Source: Hyphococcus flavus
Lineage (GTDB): Bacteria > Pseudomonadota > Alphaproteobacteria > Caulobacterales > Parvularculaceae
Length of the DNA stretch: 64,000 nucleotides
Assembly (NCBI RefSeq): GCF_028748065.1
Contig: NZ_CP118166.1
Span: 2,805,501-2,869,500, forward strand
Reading direction: 5' to 3'
The first letter of the stretch is position 1; each line of letters opens with the position of its first letter. A program made the position numbers and the translations under genes. Below, one piece after another: positions 1-9,221 of the stretch. The notes beneath the pieces are model-generated. The model saw nothing but the letters and a program-made list of their open reading frames with translations. It ran no database searches and was not told the origin of the DNA.

Positions 1-210
1 CTGTATGCAACAGGCCATATCAAGCTGGACCCAGAAACAAACAAGCCAGTCAGAGTTGGGGGCGTCGATTACGTCGTTAAGAACGGACTGGTCTATAGCG
101 GCGAGGAGTTGCGAAGCTCCATCAAGGCTGATGTCGCCGCTGAAAAGGAACGTCTAGGCATCCCTTCAGGGCCGATGCCGATTGTTGGATTTGAATTGCC
201 GGAGGAATAG
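1..210 (+). CDS. C-terminal end of an amidohydrolase-family protein (partial)
   Basis: The window opens inside a reading frame that gives 69 residues before a TAG stop at 208-210. The piece VDYVVKNGLVYSGEELR resembles the last strand of metal-dependent amidohydrolases, where the composite beta-sandwich ends with a phrase like 'VIKDGxVY'. The metal-binding part lies outside the window, so the substrate cannot be judged. The stop is 7 bases before the next gene's start, and the GGAGG of that gene's ribosome binding site lies in the last codons here, so the two are probably co-transcribed. The family call rests on this short tail only. Confidence 0.6.
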   Translation: MYATGHIKLDPETNKPVRVGGVDYVVKNGLVYSGEELRSSIKADVAAEKERLGIPSGPMPIVGFELPEE

Positions 211-217
211 AAACGAA

Positions 218-1603
218 ATGAAGAAGCTGTTTTTAAGCGCCGCATCTGCAGCGGCCGCGATCTTTACAACCGTCAGCGCGAATGAGCTGGCCGATGCTGT
301 GGCGGCGGACTACGAGTATGTTTTAGATCTCTACAAACATTTTCATGAAAACCCGGAGCTTTCTTTCAGGGAAAGCGAAAGTGCGGCGCGCATGACGGCT
401 GAGCTAGAAGGGCTTGGCTTCACAGTGACTAACGGCGTGGGCGATAAATGGACTCGCAATAAAGCCAAAGCTGACGCTGGCGAGGTTCTGGAGGGTGTCG
501 GTGGCTATGGTCTCGTGGCGGTTATGGAGAATGGCGACGGACCAACCTTGATGCTGCGTGCGGATATGGATGCGTTGCCGCTGGAAGAAAAAACCGGTTT
601 GCCGTACGCCTCGAAAGTCGTCAGCACCGATTATAAAGGCCAGGAAGCGCCGGTGATGCATGCCTGCGCTCACGACAGTCACATGGCGATCCTGATTGGC
701 GCCGCGCGTCAACTTGTGGCGATGAAGGATCAATGGTCCGGCACGCTGGTTCTGATCGGTCAGCCTGCGGAGGAGATTGGGCACGGCGCCGTCGCAATGC
801 TGGAAGACGGTCTGTACAAAAAGTTTCCAAAACCGGATTATATTCTGGCGACGCATACGTCTGGCTGGGACTCCGCGGGTGATGTCACCTATACGCCTGG
901 CTGGGCGCTCGCCAACGTGGACAGCGTCGATATTTACATTAAAGGCATCGGCGCACATGGTTCTGCGCCGCATATGGGCAAGGATCCGATCGTCCTCGGC
1001 TCGCAAATCATCAATGCGCTGCAGACACTCGTTTCGCGTGAAACCGACCCGTTGGAAGCCGGCGTGGTGACGGTCGGCTCTTTCCAGGCGGGATATAAGC
1101 ACAATATCATTCCTGACGCTGCCCATCTGCAAATCACGGTGCGTTCATACGAGGACAAAGTCCGCGCTCAACTTTTGGAAGGGATTGAGCGGATCGCCAT
1201 TGCGCAGGCAAAGTCAGCAGGGCTGCCTGATGATCTTATGCCCGAGGTCAAAATCGAGCAGGATTACACGCCATCTACGTTTAACGATGAAGCATTGACG
1301 GAACGGGTCATGGCGGCTGTCTCAGATAGTGTTGGCGCTGACCGGGTTTATATCCGTCCGCCGAGCATGGGCGGCGAAGACTTCTCTCAGTTCGGACGCA
1401 CTGCTGAGGATATTCCGACAGTTATTTTCTGGACTGGCGGGAATGATCCTGAAGCGATGAAAGCCGCGCGTGAGGGCACCGCACCGCCGCCGCCAGCGAA
1501 TCATTCGCCGTTTTTTGCACCTATCCCAGAGCCGACTTTAAAGACAGGCGTACAGGCGATGACTGCCGGCGCTCTGGAATTGTTGGGACCGGCAGGCGAG
1601 TAA
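218..1603 (+). CDS. Secreted M20-family amidohydrolase (M20D, hippurate/IAA-amino-acid hydrolase type)
   Basis: A 461-residue zinc-dependent hydrolase of the M20D type, which cleaves amide bonds of N-acyl amino acids. I start it at ATG 218, 12 bases after GGAGG (201-205); the longer frame from 182 would add a poor leader. Residues 1-22 form a signal peptide (MKKLFLSAASAAAAIF then TVSA). Family landmarks are LRADMDALPLEE, the metal-binding HACAHDSH near residue 148 (HACGHDxH is usual), GQPAEEIGHGA, an ATHTSG segment, a dimerization domain with GIGAHGSAPHMGKDP, and a C-terminal MGGEDFSQF carrying the last ligand region. With the preceding amidohydrolase it may form a periplasmic peptide or acyl-amino-acid salvage pair (inference). 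The exact substrate is unknown. Confidence 0.88.
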   Translation: MKKLFLSAASAAAAIFTTVSANELADAVAADYEYVLDLYKHFHENPELSFRESESAARMTAELEGLGFTVTNGVGDKWTRNKAKADAGEVLEGVGGYGLVAVMENGDGPTLMLRADMDALPLEEKTGLPYASKVVSTDYKGQEAPVMHACAHDSHMAILIGAARQLVAMKDQWSGTLVLIGQPAEEIGHGAVAMLEDGLYKKFPKPDYILATHTSGWDSAGDVTYTPGWALANVDSVDIYIKGIGAHGSAPHMGKDPIVLGSQIINALQTLVSRETDPLEAGVVTVGSFQAGYKHNIIPDAAHLQITVRSYEDKVRAQLLEGIERIAIAQAKSAGLPDDLMPEVKIEQDYTPSTFNDEALTERVMAAVSDSVGADRVYIRPPSMGGEDFSQFGRTAEDIPTVIFWTGGNDPEAMKAAREGTAPPPPANHSPFFAPIPEPTLKTGVQAMTAGALELLGPAGE

Positions 1604-1646
1604 CGAGTAAGGTCGCCTGGAGTTCAATTTTTTAAAGATTATCAGA

Positions 1647-1677
1647 CCGGCGGCGGAAACGTCGCCGGCTATTTTTT
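1647..1677 (+). terminator. Intrinsic terminator after the M20 hydrolase gene
   Basis: A 9-bp stem with one G-T wobble (CCGGCGGCG / CGTCGCCGG) closes a GAAA loop and is followed by CTATTTTTTC. It lies between two convergent genes and reaches into the stop codon of the minus-strand gene at 1669. Confidence 0.75.
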
Positions 1678-1986
1678 CTCAAGCAACAACCGGCCTTCTT
1701 TTTCAACCTGTCCGGTTACTGTTTCTGCAATTGCGGCCAGCAATCCGGGCAGCATGGCTTCTATGCGAACATGTTGCGGGAAAATATCGATGGTTCCTGT
1801 AATGGTCTGGCCGAGTCCCTTCGCGGTGAACGATAATTGATCATCGCTGGTCCAGTGTTCGTCGAATTTGAACATCATCCCGCCAGTCATGGCGCCCTTC
1901 AGCTTGTCAAAACCATCACGCACGCGGTTTCGCGCCTCCTGGACGCCGAGGTCGTGAGAGATGGTAACTGTGACAGGTCTGGCCAT
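1669..1986 (-). CDS. Polyhydroxyalkanoic acid system family protein
   Basis: A 105-residue cytoplasmic protein matching the small PHA-system (PHA granule region) family: an N-terminal strand with ISHDLGVQEARNRVRDG, a middle containing MMFKFDEHWTSDDQLSF, GLGQTITGTIDIFPQHVRIE, and a helical end MLPGLLAAIAETV. These proteins are encoded with, or associated with, polyhydroxyalkanoate granules; their biochemical role is poorly defined. No PHA synthase or phasin gene is nearby. The ATG at 1986 is preceded by AAAGGAG at good spacing. It is monocistronic and convergent with the M20 gene. Confidence 0.8.
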   Translation of the reverse strand: MARPVTVTISHDLGVQEARNRVRDGFDKLKGAMTGGMMFKFDEHWTSDDQLSFTAKGLGQTITGTIDIFPQHVRIEAMLPGLLAAIAETVTGQVEKEGRLLLEKK

Positions 1987-2127
1987 GATTTCTCCTTTCG
2001 CAGTGCAAAACAGATAGGGATGAAAGCTTGGCTTTCAATGTCGTGAAGACCCCGGAACACTCAGACGTGCAATCAGCGCGCATATGTTATATGGTCACGC
2101 GGGGTGCATAGTTCAGGGGCTTGGTTC

Positions 2128-2913
2128 ATGAGGGTTTTGATTACGTTGGTATCACTCGCGGCGTTCGGCTGCGCGCTGGCGGTTGGCGTTGCCGGTCCGG
2201 GCAGCAAAATGGGCTGGTGGGAATTCGGGACGGGCTTCAGCATGATGCGCACGGTCGCATCGCCTAAAGAAATTTTTGGGCTGGTCAGCTTGTCACCGAT
2301 TTTTACCCTGGCGGGGCTGTCGTTGCTCGGCGGGCTTATCGCACTTATCGCCAAACCGCGAAGCCTGGGTTTGTTCGCAATTATCGCTGCTGCTGCGGCT
2401 GCCGGTGCTGGCATGGTGCCGGTGAAAATGCGTGAGCTTGTGGCCGCAAACCCTTTTATTCACGACATCACAACCGATTTTGACAACCCGCCAGCTATTA
2501 TCGCCGGCGCCGGGTTGGACCGGGTTAATCCACCCGAATATGTCGGCAGCGAACTTGTACGCGGCACGGAGCAAACCGTCGCTGACGCTCAGCGCGAAGC
2601 GTTTCCTGATATTCAGCCAATGGTCGTCAATGCGGGGCTTGATGAAACGCGCGAGATCGTCCGTGAAATATTGCCCGCCATGAAGATGGAAATCCTTGAT
2701 GAAACGTTGATGGAAGACGGCTGGCATATTGAAGCTGCGTACACGTCATTCTGGTATGGCTTTGTCGACGATTTTGTCGTGCGCCTGACGCCGCAAGGAT
2801 CGATGACGCGGGTTGATGTGCGCTCCAAATCGCGCGTGGGCGGTTCCGACCTTGGCGCGAACGCAAAACGCGTCAAAGCGTTTTTCGAAAAACTCGACGC
2901 CGCCACTGCCTGA
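2128..2913 (+). CDS. DUF1499 domain-containing membrane protein
   Basis: A 261-residue protein with three predicted membrane segments in its first ~110 residues (VLITLVSLAAFGCALAVGVA, a second around SLSPIFTLAGLSLLGGLIAL, a third around SLGLFAIIAAAAAAGAG). These precede a soluble DUF1499 domain starting with NPFIHDITTDFDNPPAI and ending with VDVRSKSRVGGSDLGANAKR. DUF1499 proteins are common in proteobacteria and plastids and have no settled function. ATG 2128 is preferred over an upstream in-frame GTG at 2104 because the hydrophobic N-terminus begins there. It ends exactly where the convergent purN ends. Confidence 0.8.
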   Translation: MRVLITLVSLAAFGCALAVGVAGPGSKMGWWEFGTGFSMMRTVASPKEIFGLVSLSPIFTLAGLSLLGGLIALIAKPRSLGLFAIIAAAAAAGAGMVPVKMRELVAANPFIHDITTDFDNPPAIIAGAGLDRVNPPEYVGSELVRGTEQTVADAQREAFPDIQPMVVNAGLDETREIVREILPAMKMEILDETLMEDGWHIEAAYTSFWYGFVDDFVVRLTPQGSMTRVDVRSKSRVGGSDLGANAKRVKAFFEKLDAATA

Positions 2914-3567
2914 CTATTTGACAGGCGGGTTAGTCAAAGATCCATTGACGATCACGTCTTCCGTGTAAGGAACGCTGTTGCCGGACAGGCGCGCTTTCCC
3001 GTCGATCAGTAATTTCAGGCAAGCCGGATAGAGCAGATGTTCCTGCTCCAGAATGCGAGCGGCCAGCGTTTCTTCGGTATCGCCCGGCAAGACAGGAACT
3101 ACAGCTTGCCCAATGATAGGGCCTGCATCGACCTCCGACGATACGAAATGAACAGTGCAGCCGGCGACTTTGACGCCAGCTTCGATCATCCGCTCGTGGA
3201 CGTGAAGGCCTTTGAAGGCAGGCAATAATGACGGATGAATGTTGATCAGACGGCCGCGCCAGTCACTGGCGAAACTATCAGTGAGAAGGCGCATGAAACC
3301 TGCGAGGCAAACAAAGTCGATTTTTGCAATTTTGAGGGCGTCATTCAGCGCAGCTTCAAAATCCTCGCGGTTTTCAAAATCCTTGTGGTCTATCGTTTCC
3401 TGCTGAATGCCTGCCTCTTGCGCACGCTCAAGCCCTTTGGCGTTGGGCCGGTTCGAAATCACCAGCGCAATGTCGCCGGGAAAGTCCGGGTTTGCAGCTG
3501 CGTCGATGAGCGCCTGAAGGTTGCTGCCACGTCCTGAAATCAATACTGCGATACGTGCTTTGGGCAC
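2914..3567 (-). CDS. purN: Phosphoribosylglycinamide formyltransferase
   Basis: A 217-residue GAR transformylase, which transfers a formyl group from 10-formyl-THF to GAR in step 3 of de novo purine synthesis. It shows the phosphate-binding ISGRGSNLQALIDA at residues 10-23, the catalytic INIHPSLLPAFKGLH with its Asn-His pair near residue 107, and HFVSSEVDAGPII with the catalytic Asp. The length is typical for the family. Translation starts at a GTG whose first base is the last base of the purM stop (TAGTG), so the two are translationally coupled. Confidence 0.97.
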   Translation of the reverse strand: MPKARIAVLISGRGSNLQALIDAAANPDFPGDIALVISNRPNAKGLERAQEAGIQQETIDHKDFENREDFEAALNDALKIAKIDFVCLAGFMRLLTDSFASDWRGRLINIHPSLLPAFKGLHVHERMIEAGVKVAGCTVHFVSSEVDAGPIIGQAVVPVLPGDTEETLAARILEQEHLLYPACLKLLIDGKARLSGNSVPYTEDVIVNGSLTNPPVK

Positions 3568-4574
3568 TATGATTGCTCCACGATATCGCCAATAACGTGC
3601 GCGGCTTCACCCGTAGATTTCAGCGCAGTGAGTACTTCGTCTACCGCGCCTGGCGCACAGACAAGAGCGCCGCCAATACCGCAGTTAAAAGTGCGAGACA
3701 TGTCAGCGAGAGAAAGCGATCCTGCTTCACGAAGCCATTGGAACAGCGGCGGCAGGCCAAGCGCCTTTTCATCAAATCGGGGCGACAGGTTTCCAGCCAG
3801 CACGCGCGGCACATTATCCGTCAGGCCGCCGCCGGTGATGTGGGCGAAAGCTTTCACATCCCGGTTGGACAAGAGTGGCAAGACGGATTTCACATAGATT
3901 CGTGTCGGAGCGATCAGGCTTTCGCCGAGCGATGTCCCGGAATCAAATGGCGCCGGCGCATCATAGTTGGCGCCGGCTTCTGCGGCGATTTTCCGGATAA
4001 GCGAGTAACCGTTGGAATGCGCGCCAGACGAGGCAAGCCCGATCATCACGTCACCAACCGCGACCTGCCTTGGCAGTAGTGAGTTGCGTTCAGCGGCACC
4101 GACGCAAAACCCGGCCAGGTCATATTCCCCATCGACATACATGCCCGGCATTTCGGCTGTTTCACCGCCGATGAGAGCGCACCCCGCAAGCCTGCAGCCT
4201 TCTGCAATGCCTGCGACGACGCTCGCGGCTGTTGCTTCGTCCAGTTTGCCGGTGGCGAAATAGTCGAGGAAAAAAAGCGGTTCGGCGCCCTGCGCCAGAA
4301 CATCGTTCACGCACATGGCGACAAGATCGATCCCGATCGTATCGTGTCGGCCCGTTTCAAACGCGATCTTCAATTTGGTGCCAACGCCGTCGGTCCCGGA
4401 AACAAGGATCGGATCCTGAAATCCTGCGGCTTTGAGATCGAAAAGCCCGCCAAATCCGCCGAGGGAGGCGTCTGCGCCAGCGCGGGCCGTGGCCTTGGCC
4501 AGGGGGCCGATGGCTTTCACCAGACGATCGCCGGCGTCGATATCCACCCCGGCCTTTTTATATGCGTCGCTCAT
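3567..4574 (-). CDS. purM: Phosphoribosylformylglycinamidine cyclo-ligase
   Basis: AIR synthetase, 335 residues, catalysing the ATP-dependent ring closure of FGAM to AIR in purine synthesis. Visible signatures are [15 protein letters not shown] near residue 60, [11 protein letters not shown] near 137, [17 protein letters not shown], the C-terminal [15 protein letters not shown], and NCGIGGALV. It is the first gene of a purM-purN pair and is divergent from the DUF2066-hda group, an arrangement also found in other alphaproteobacteria. No purine riboswitch or clear operator is visible in the 159-bp gap upstream. Confidence 0.97.
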   Translation of the reverse strand: MSDAYKKAGVDIDAGDRLVKAIGPLAKATARAGADASLGGFGGLFDLKAAGFQDPILVSGTDGVGTKLKIAFETGRHDTIGIDLVAMCVNDVLAQGAEPLFFLDYFATGKLDEATAASVVAGIAEGCRLAGCALIGGETAEMPGMYVDGEYDLAGFCVGAAERNSLLPRQVAVGDVMIGLASSGAHSNGYSLIRKIAAEAGANYDAPAPFDSGTSLGESLIAPTRIYVKSVLPLLSNRDVKAFAHITGGGLTDNVPRVLAGNLSPRFDEKALGLPPLFQWLREAGSLSLADMSRTFNCGIGGALVCAPGAVDEVLTALKSTGEAAHVIGDIVEQS

Positions 4575-4733
4575 GCCTTAACCTCAAACTCGCCGCTGTC
4601 CTAAGCGCGGTTGGGACAGGGGGCAAGCTTGTGAAAATGAAACCCGCGCCGGGGTCGTTTCTGGCCGCAAGGCCGTCTATAAAGTATCTCAATTGGCGTC
4701 TAGTATGGCGCCTGCGCCATAGCGGAGTTGAGG

Positions 4734-6200
4734 ATGCGGGTTTTTAAGGTTTTTGCGGGTCTGTTAGCGGGCTTATGGGCGGTCATGGCAGCCTCAGCGG
4801 CCTTTGCCGCCGGAGAAGATGTATTTGTCGTACCCCGTGTGACGGTTCAGGCGCAGGCCGACAACGCAACAGCAGCAAAAGTCATCGCCCAGCGGCGCGG
4901 CCGCAGACGAGCACTCGATATTCTCTTGAAGCGTCTCACGGTCGAAGAAGACTGGCCGTATTTGCCGCGTGTTGAAACGATGCAGAGCGACCAGCCTGAA
5001 GAGCCAGCTCAGGAAGACGCTGGTCTTGACGGAATTAGTCCGGCGGGGCCGGATGGATCCGAGCCGGACGTTTTCAATCCTTTTGCATATCGGGATCGGC
5101 CGGTTCTGACCCTTGACGATAATGCGCTTGAAGCGCTTGAGGCCGGGTTCGAAGTCTACAACGAAAAAAGTTCGGCGCAGACCTATCGTGCTTTCATCAC
5201 CTACAGGTTCAAGCCGGCTGCGGTCCGGCGGCTTCTGCGCGATGCGCAGATTCCTTACTCCGAGGCGCAAACCAGAACGGCGCTGGTGCTGCCGGTGCTT
5301 GAAACAGCCAATGGCGTTTATCTCTGGGAAGAAAATAATCCCTGGATGGCGGCGTGGAAGGTACGCCCATATAACAATGAGCTGACGCCGATGGCGGCGC
5401 CGCTTGGCGATCTTGAGGATGCGTCATCCATTTCTGCGCAAGAGGCGCTGAGCTTAAACAATGACGCGCTGCGCATGATGGCTGACCGTTATGCAGTGAG
5501 CCAGGTGATTATCGCCCATGCCTTTCTCCGCCAGGTTGACGGCGAGCACCGATTGCGCGTGCGGCTTATCAACGGCTTTCGCGAGTCCGGGGACGTTAGC
5601 AGCGATGCCGAGTTTAGCGCTGTCGATACGCCGGAGGCCAGCTATGAAGGGCTGACCGCTATCCAGCAGGCGCCGGAAACCAATGTCATCTCAGCGAAAG
5701 TCGGCGATGTGCTGGCGGAGTCATTATTTAATCGCCCGGTTGGCAATTTTCCGACGATGGCGGAAGAAGCGATCGAGGTTGTGATCGCGAAACACGCCAA
5801 GCCCTGGAAAGAACGCACCCTGATCGACCACACTGAGGCCGCGCTGTTAGAGGCGAGCGCCTATTTCAGATCGTTATCCGAATGGGCGAAAATCCGGTCC
5901 GCACTGATTTCAACGCCCTTGGTCGGGTCCGTTCAGGTGCGCTCGCTCTCAAGGCAGGGCGCGGAGATGTTGATTCAAGCTTATGGCGATCCTGACAAAC
6001 TCATCGTCGCCATGGAAGCGCAAGGATTGACCTTGTGGTCTGAGGATGGCGAACGCTGGCTCGTGGCGACCCCTGCGACTGCACAGAATGTGCGCAGAAG
6101 CGACCGCCGCAATCGTCGTGGCCGATATGGAGAATTATCGGGCCCTGCCGACCCGGTGCGACCTGCATCTTATGAACCCGGCGATGGTGAACAGTATTAA
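4734..6200 (+). CDS. DUF2066 domain-containing exported protein
   Basis: A 488-residue protein with an N-terminal signal peptide (FAGLLAGLWAVMAASAAFAA) and the DUF2066 hallmark start of the mature part (VTVQAQADNATAAKVIAQRR, then RALDILLKRLT). The function of DUF2066 proteins is unknown; they are envelope-directed. The middle has an acidic, Pro-rich linker around residues 85-115 and the C-terminus is Arg-rich. I chose ATG 4734, seven bases after GGAG (4724-4727), over the TTG at 4728. It overlaps the next gene, hda, by 17 bases, so the two are likely translated together. Confidence 0.78.
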   Translation: MRVFKVFAGLLAGLWAVMAASAAFAAGEDVFVVPRVTVQAQADNATAAKVIAQRRGRRRALDILLKRLTVEEDWPYLPRVETMQSDQPEEPAQEDAGLDGISPAGPDGSEPDVFNPFAYRDRPVLTLDDNALEALEAGFEVYNEKSSAQTYRAFITYRFKPAAVRRLLRDAQIPYSEAQTRTALVLPVLETANGVYLWEENNPWMAAWKVRPYNNELTPMAAPLGDLEDASSISAQEALSLNNDALRMMADRYAVSQVIIAHAFLRQVDGEHRLRVRLINGFRESGDVSSDAEFSAVDTPEASYEGLTAIQQAPETNVISAKVGDVLAESLFNRPVGNFPTMAEEAIEVVIAKHAKPWKERTLIDHTEAALLEASAYFRSLSEWAKIRSALISTPLVGSVQVRSLSRQGAEMLIQAYGDPDKLIVAMEAQGLTLWSEDGERWLVATPATAQNVRRSDRRNRRGRYGELSGPADPVRPASYEPGDGEQY

Positions 6201-6924
6201 GGCGAGTGCGGCGGCGCCGGCGGCGGCAAACACGAAGAGTCTGACGACTGACGATACCCGTCAGTTGCCTTTGGACTTGCCGGAAAACCCGCCGTATTTT
6301 GATCGCTCATCTTTTCTGCGTTCCGACTCAAATGAGACAGCCTGGCAAACAGGCAACGCCTGGCTGCGGTCCGATGAAACCTTGTTGCTTGTTTGCGGAC
6401 CAGAAGGGTCTGGCAAGTCTCATTTCAGTCATGCGATTCTCGATGGACAGGATTTCGTTGTTACGTCAGCAATAGACTTTACCCAAGACAGAATGGCGAA
6501 ACATGCGTTTTTGGTGATTGACGAAATGCCGTCGGCTGATCCTCGTTCGTTTCTCGCTAGGCTGGAAACTGTCCAGACAACAGGGGTCAGGTTAATTTTG
6601 GCCGGCCAGGGACATCCTTCTGAATGGGCGCTGGGTCTTAAGGACTTACGCACGCGGCTCGAAGCCGCGCCGCGCGCCATTCTGGCCGAACCGGATGAGT
6701 TTCTCATTCGAGCCGTTATTACGAAGGGCTTCCGGGATCGCCAGGTCGCTGTCAGTCCGCAGGTGATTGAGTATGCAGCGCCTCGTTTGCCGCGAACCTT
6801 CGCCGCTGCCCATACGTTTGTGCGCCTGGCGGATCGACAGGCGCTTGAACAAAAGCGAAAAATTACAACGCCTTTTGTTCAAAAGCTCCTTAATAACCTT
6901 TCGGAAGGCCTTCATCCGGCATAA
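6184..6924 (+). CDS. hdaA: DnaA regulatory inactivator Hda (HdaA)
   Basis: A 246-residue AAA+ protein related to the ATPase domain of DnaA. Hda proteins promote hydrolysis of DnaA-bound ATP together with the sliding clamp and so restrain re-initiation. Near the N-terminus RQLPLDLP matches the clamp-binding motif of Hda (QL-P-L-L type). A Walker A site ([15 protein letters not shown]) and an acidic Walker B-like site (FLVIDEMPS) follow. The DNA-binding C-terminal domain of DnaA is absent, as expected. ATG 6184 lies inside the end of the DUF2066 gene; earlier in-frame starts exist (from 6046) but add an unconserved leader. The ppk gene begins 29 bases downstream. Confidence 0.87.
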   Translation: MVNSIKASAAAPAAANTKSLTTDDTRQLPLDLPENPPYFDRSSFLRSDSNETAWQTGNAWLRSDETLLLVCGPEGSGKSHFSHAILDGQDFVVTSAIDFTQDRMAKHAFLVIDEMPSADPRSFLARLETVQTTGVRLILAGQGHPSEWALGLKDLRTRLEAAPRAILAEPDEFLIRAVITKGFRDRQVAVSPQVIEYAAPRLPRTFAAAHTFVRLADRQALEQKRKITTPFVQKLLNNLSEGLHPA

Positions 6925-6953
6925 AACCCCAAGAGCAAAGCCTGAGAGGAGCG

Positions 6954-9143
6954 ATGATACCCATGGCGGCTGACGATGGCGGCAATATAACGGTTTCTGG
7001 GGCACCTTTGATCACCGAGACATCGCCGAGCCGGTTTATCAATCGGGAATTGTCCTGGCTCGCGTTCAACAGCCGCGTTCTGGAAGAAGCGCTGAACGAA
7101 AACCATCCGCTTCTGGAGCGGTTGAGGTTTTTATCCATCTCCGCGAGCAACCTTGATGAGTTCTTCATGGTGCGTGTCGCCGGCTTGCGCGGTCAGGTGC
7201 GGGAAGGCGTTTCCGCCATCAGTCAGGAAGGCCTGTCGCCGCAGGAACAGTTGAACCTCATTTCCGAGCAGGCCAGCTCGCTGATGGATGAACAGCAAAA
7301 ATGCTGGCGCGAGCTAACGCCATTGATGCGGGAAGCGGGCGTCGTTGTCCTTGAGGACGACGAACTGAATGAGGAGGATCTTCGCTGGCTGGAAGCAGAG
7401 TTTCAGTCAAATATTTTCCCGATCCTGACGCCGCTGGCGCTTGATCCGGCACACCCGTTTCCGTTTGTGCCGAATATGGGTTTTGTTTTGTGCTTCGAAA
7501 TGCGGCGCAAGGACGGGCAACTGCTGGAAGCGTTGCTGCCTGTGCCCGTAAAAATCGGCCGCTTTATCCGCTTGCCGGATATCGCCGTTGATGGCGCAGT
7601 GCGCCCGCCCGCACGATTTATTTCGCTCGAAAAAGTTTTGGTGCGTTTCATTCATCACGTATTTCCAGGCTTTGAGATCGTCTCCCATGGCGCCTTCAGG
7701 GTTCTCAGGGATTCCGATGTTGAGATCGAGGAAGAAGCCGAAGACCTTGTTCGTGTCTTTGAAACGATGCTCAAGCGCCGGCGTCGCGGTGATGTCATTC
7801 GAGTCAAAATCGATTCAAGAACGCCCGAACATTTGCGCGAAATGATCCGCGAAAGCCTGCAGGCGACGAGCCAGGATGTTGTTTATGTGGACGGCATTCT
7901 TGGGCTTGCGCAAACGAATGAGCTTATTCCGCCGGACCGGCCAGACCTGCAGTTCGAAATCTACGAGCCGCGGTTCCCCGAGCGTATTCGCGAACATGGC
8001 GGCGACTGTTTTTCCGCAATCAGGGCGAAGGATATCCTTGTCCACCACCCTTATGAATCTTTTGATGTTGTCGTTCAGTTCCTGAAACAGGCTGCCGCTG
8101 ATCCTAAGGTCGTCGCCATCAAGCAGACGCTTTACAGGACATCAAAACAATCGCCGATTGTCGAGGCGCTCATTGAAGCAGCTGAGGCAGGCAAGAACGT
8201 CACGGCGCTGGTTGAGCTAAAGGCCCGTTTTGATGAAGAGGCCAATATTCGCTGGGCGCGGGCGCTGGAACGCGCCGGTGTGAATGTCGTTTACGGTTTT
8301 CTGGAATATAAAACGCACGCAAAACTGTCATTGGTTGTGCGACAGGAGTCAGATGGCGCGCGCACTTATGTTCATGTGGGAACGGGCAACTATCATCCGA
8401 TCACTGCCAAAATCTATACGGATATGTCTTTGTTTACTTGCGATCCGGCTATTGGGCGGGATGCGGCGAAGGTGTTTAACTACATTACCGGTTATGCTGC
8501 GCCAGAAGCGTTGGAAAAATTCGCCGTCGCGCCTTTGAATGCGCGCTCGCATATCGCCAAGTTGATCGATAAGGAAATCCGAAACGCCAAGAAAGGAAAG
8601 TCTGCAGCGATTTGGGCGAAGATGAACGCGCTAGTCGATGGTCAACTTATTGATAAACTTTATGAAGCATCAAAAGCTGGCGTTCAGATTGACCTTATTG
8701 TGCGAGGCATTTGTTGTTTGCGTCCAGGCGTTCCAGGACTGTCTGAAAATATCCGGGTCAAGAGCATCATTGGCCGTTTTCTCGAACATGCTCGCATCTA
8801 CTGTTTTGGTTCCGGCGATGCACTGCCAAACCCGCAGGCTAAGGTGTATGTTGCATCTGCAGACTTAATGCCGCGCAACCTCAATCGCCGGGTTGAGGTC
8901 TTTTGCCCAGTAGAGAATCCAACGGTTCATCGGCAGATTCTCGATTACATCATGGTTGGTAATCTGAATGACGAAGCGCAAACCTGGCAGTTGCAATCGG
9001 ATGGGCGGTATGTACGCGGTAAAGCGCCCGAGGGCGCCGATAGCTTTAACGTGCATACCTATATGATGACCAATCCGTCCCTCTCGGGGCGCGGTGCGGC
9101 GCTGGAGTACAATGCGCCCAAAGAACTCAAGCGGCGAAAATAG
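6954..9143 (+). CDS. ppk1: Polyphosphate kinase 1
   Basis: A 729-residue PPK1, which polymerises the gamma-phosphate of ATP into polyphosphate. The four-domain layout is recognisable: the N-terminal domain begins [21 protein letters not shown] and includes [20 protein letters not shown]. The autophosphorylated catalytic His lies in [17 protein letters not shown] near residue 474. The C-terminal domain carries [17 protein letters not shown] and [19 protein letters not shown]. Two in-frame ATGs (6954 and 6963) both follow AGAGGAG; the first leaves only about 2 bases of spacing and the second 11, so the start may be three codons later. It is followed by the exopolyphosphatase gene, giving a make-and-break pair for polyphosphate. 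Confidence 0.96.
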   Translation: MIPMAADDGGNITVSGAPLITETSPSRFINRELSWLAFNSRVLEEALNENHPLLERLRFLSISASNLDEFFMVRVAGLRGQVREGVSAISQEGLSPQEQLNLISEQASSLMDEQQKCWRELTPLMREAGVVVLEDDELNEEDLRWLEAEFQSNIFPILTPLALDPAHPFPFVPNMGFVLCFEMRRKDGQLLEALLPVPVKIGRFIRLPDIAVDGAVRPPARFISLEKVLVRFIHHVFPGFEIVSHGAFRVLRDSDVEIEEEAEDLVRVFETMLKRRRRGDVIRVKIDSRTPEHLREMIRESLQATSQDVVYVDGILGLAQTNELIPPDRPDLQFEIYEPRFPERIREHGGDCFSAIRAKDILVHHPYESFDVVVQFLKQAAADPKVVAIKQTLYRTSKQSPIVEALIEAAEAGKNVTALVELKARFDEEANIRWARALERAGVNVVYGFLEYKTHAKLSLVVRQESDGARTYVHVGTGNYHPITAKIYTDMSLFTCDPAIGRDAAKVFNYITGYAAPEALEKFAVAPLNARSHIAKLIDKEIRNAKKGKSAAIWAKMNALVDGQLIDKLYEASKAGVQIDLIVRGICCLRPGVPGLSENIRVKSIIGRFLEHARIYCFGSGDALPNPQAKVYVASADLMPRNLNRRVEVFCPVENPTVHRQILDYIMVGNLNDEAQTWQLQSDGRYVRGKAPEGADSFNVHTYMMTNPSLSGRGAALEYNAPKELKRRK

Positions 9144-9221
9144 CGTCCGTCAGGGCGAATCGATGAATGGTTGCGAAGACTTGAGTTTGAGTATGCAACG
9201 GTGACGATTGACGGACGCAGA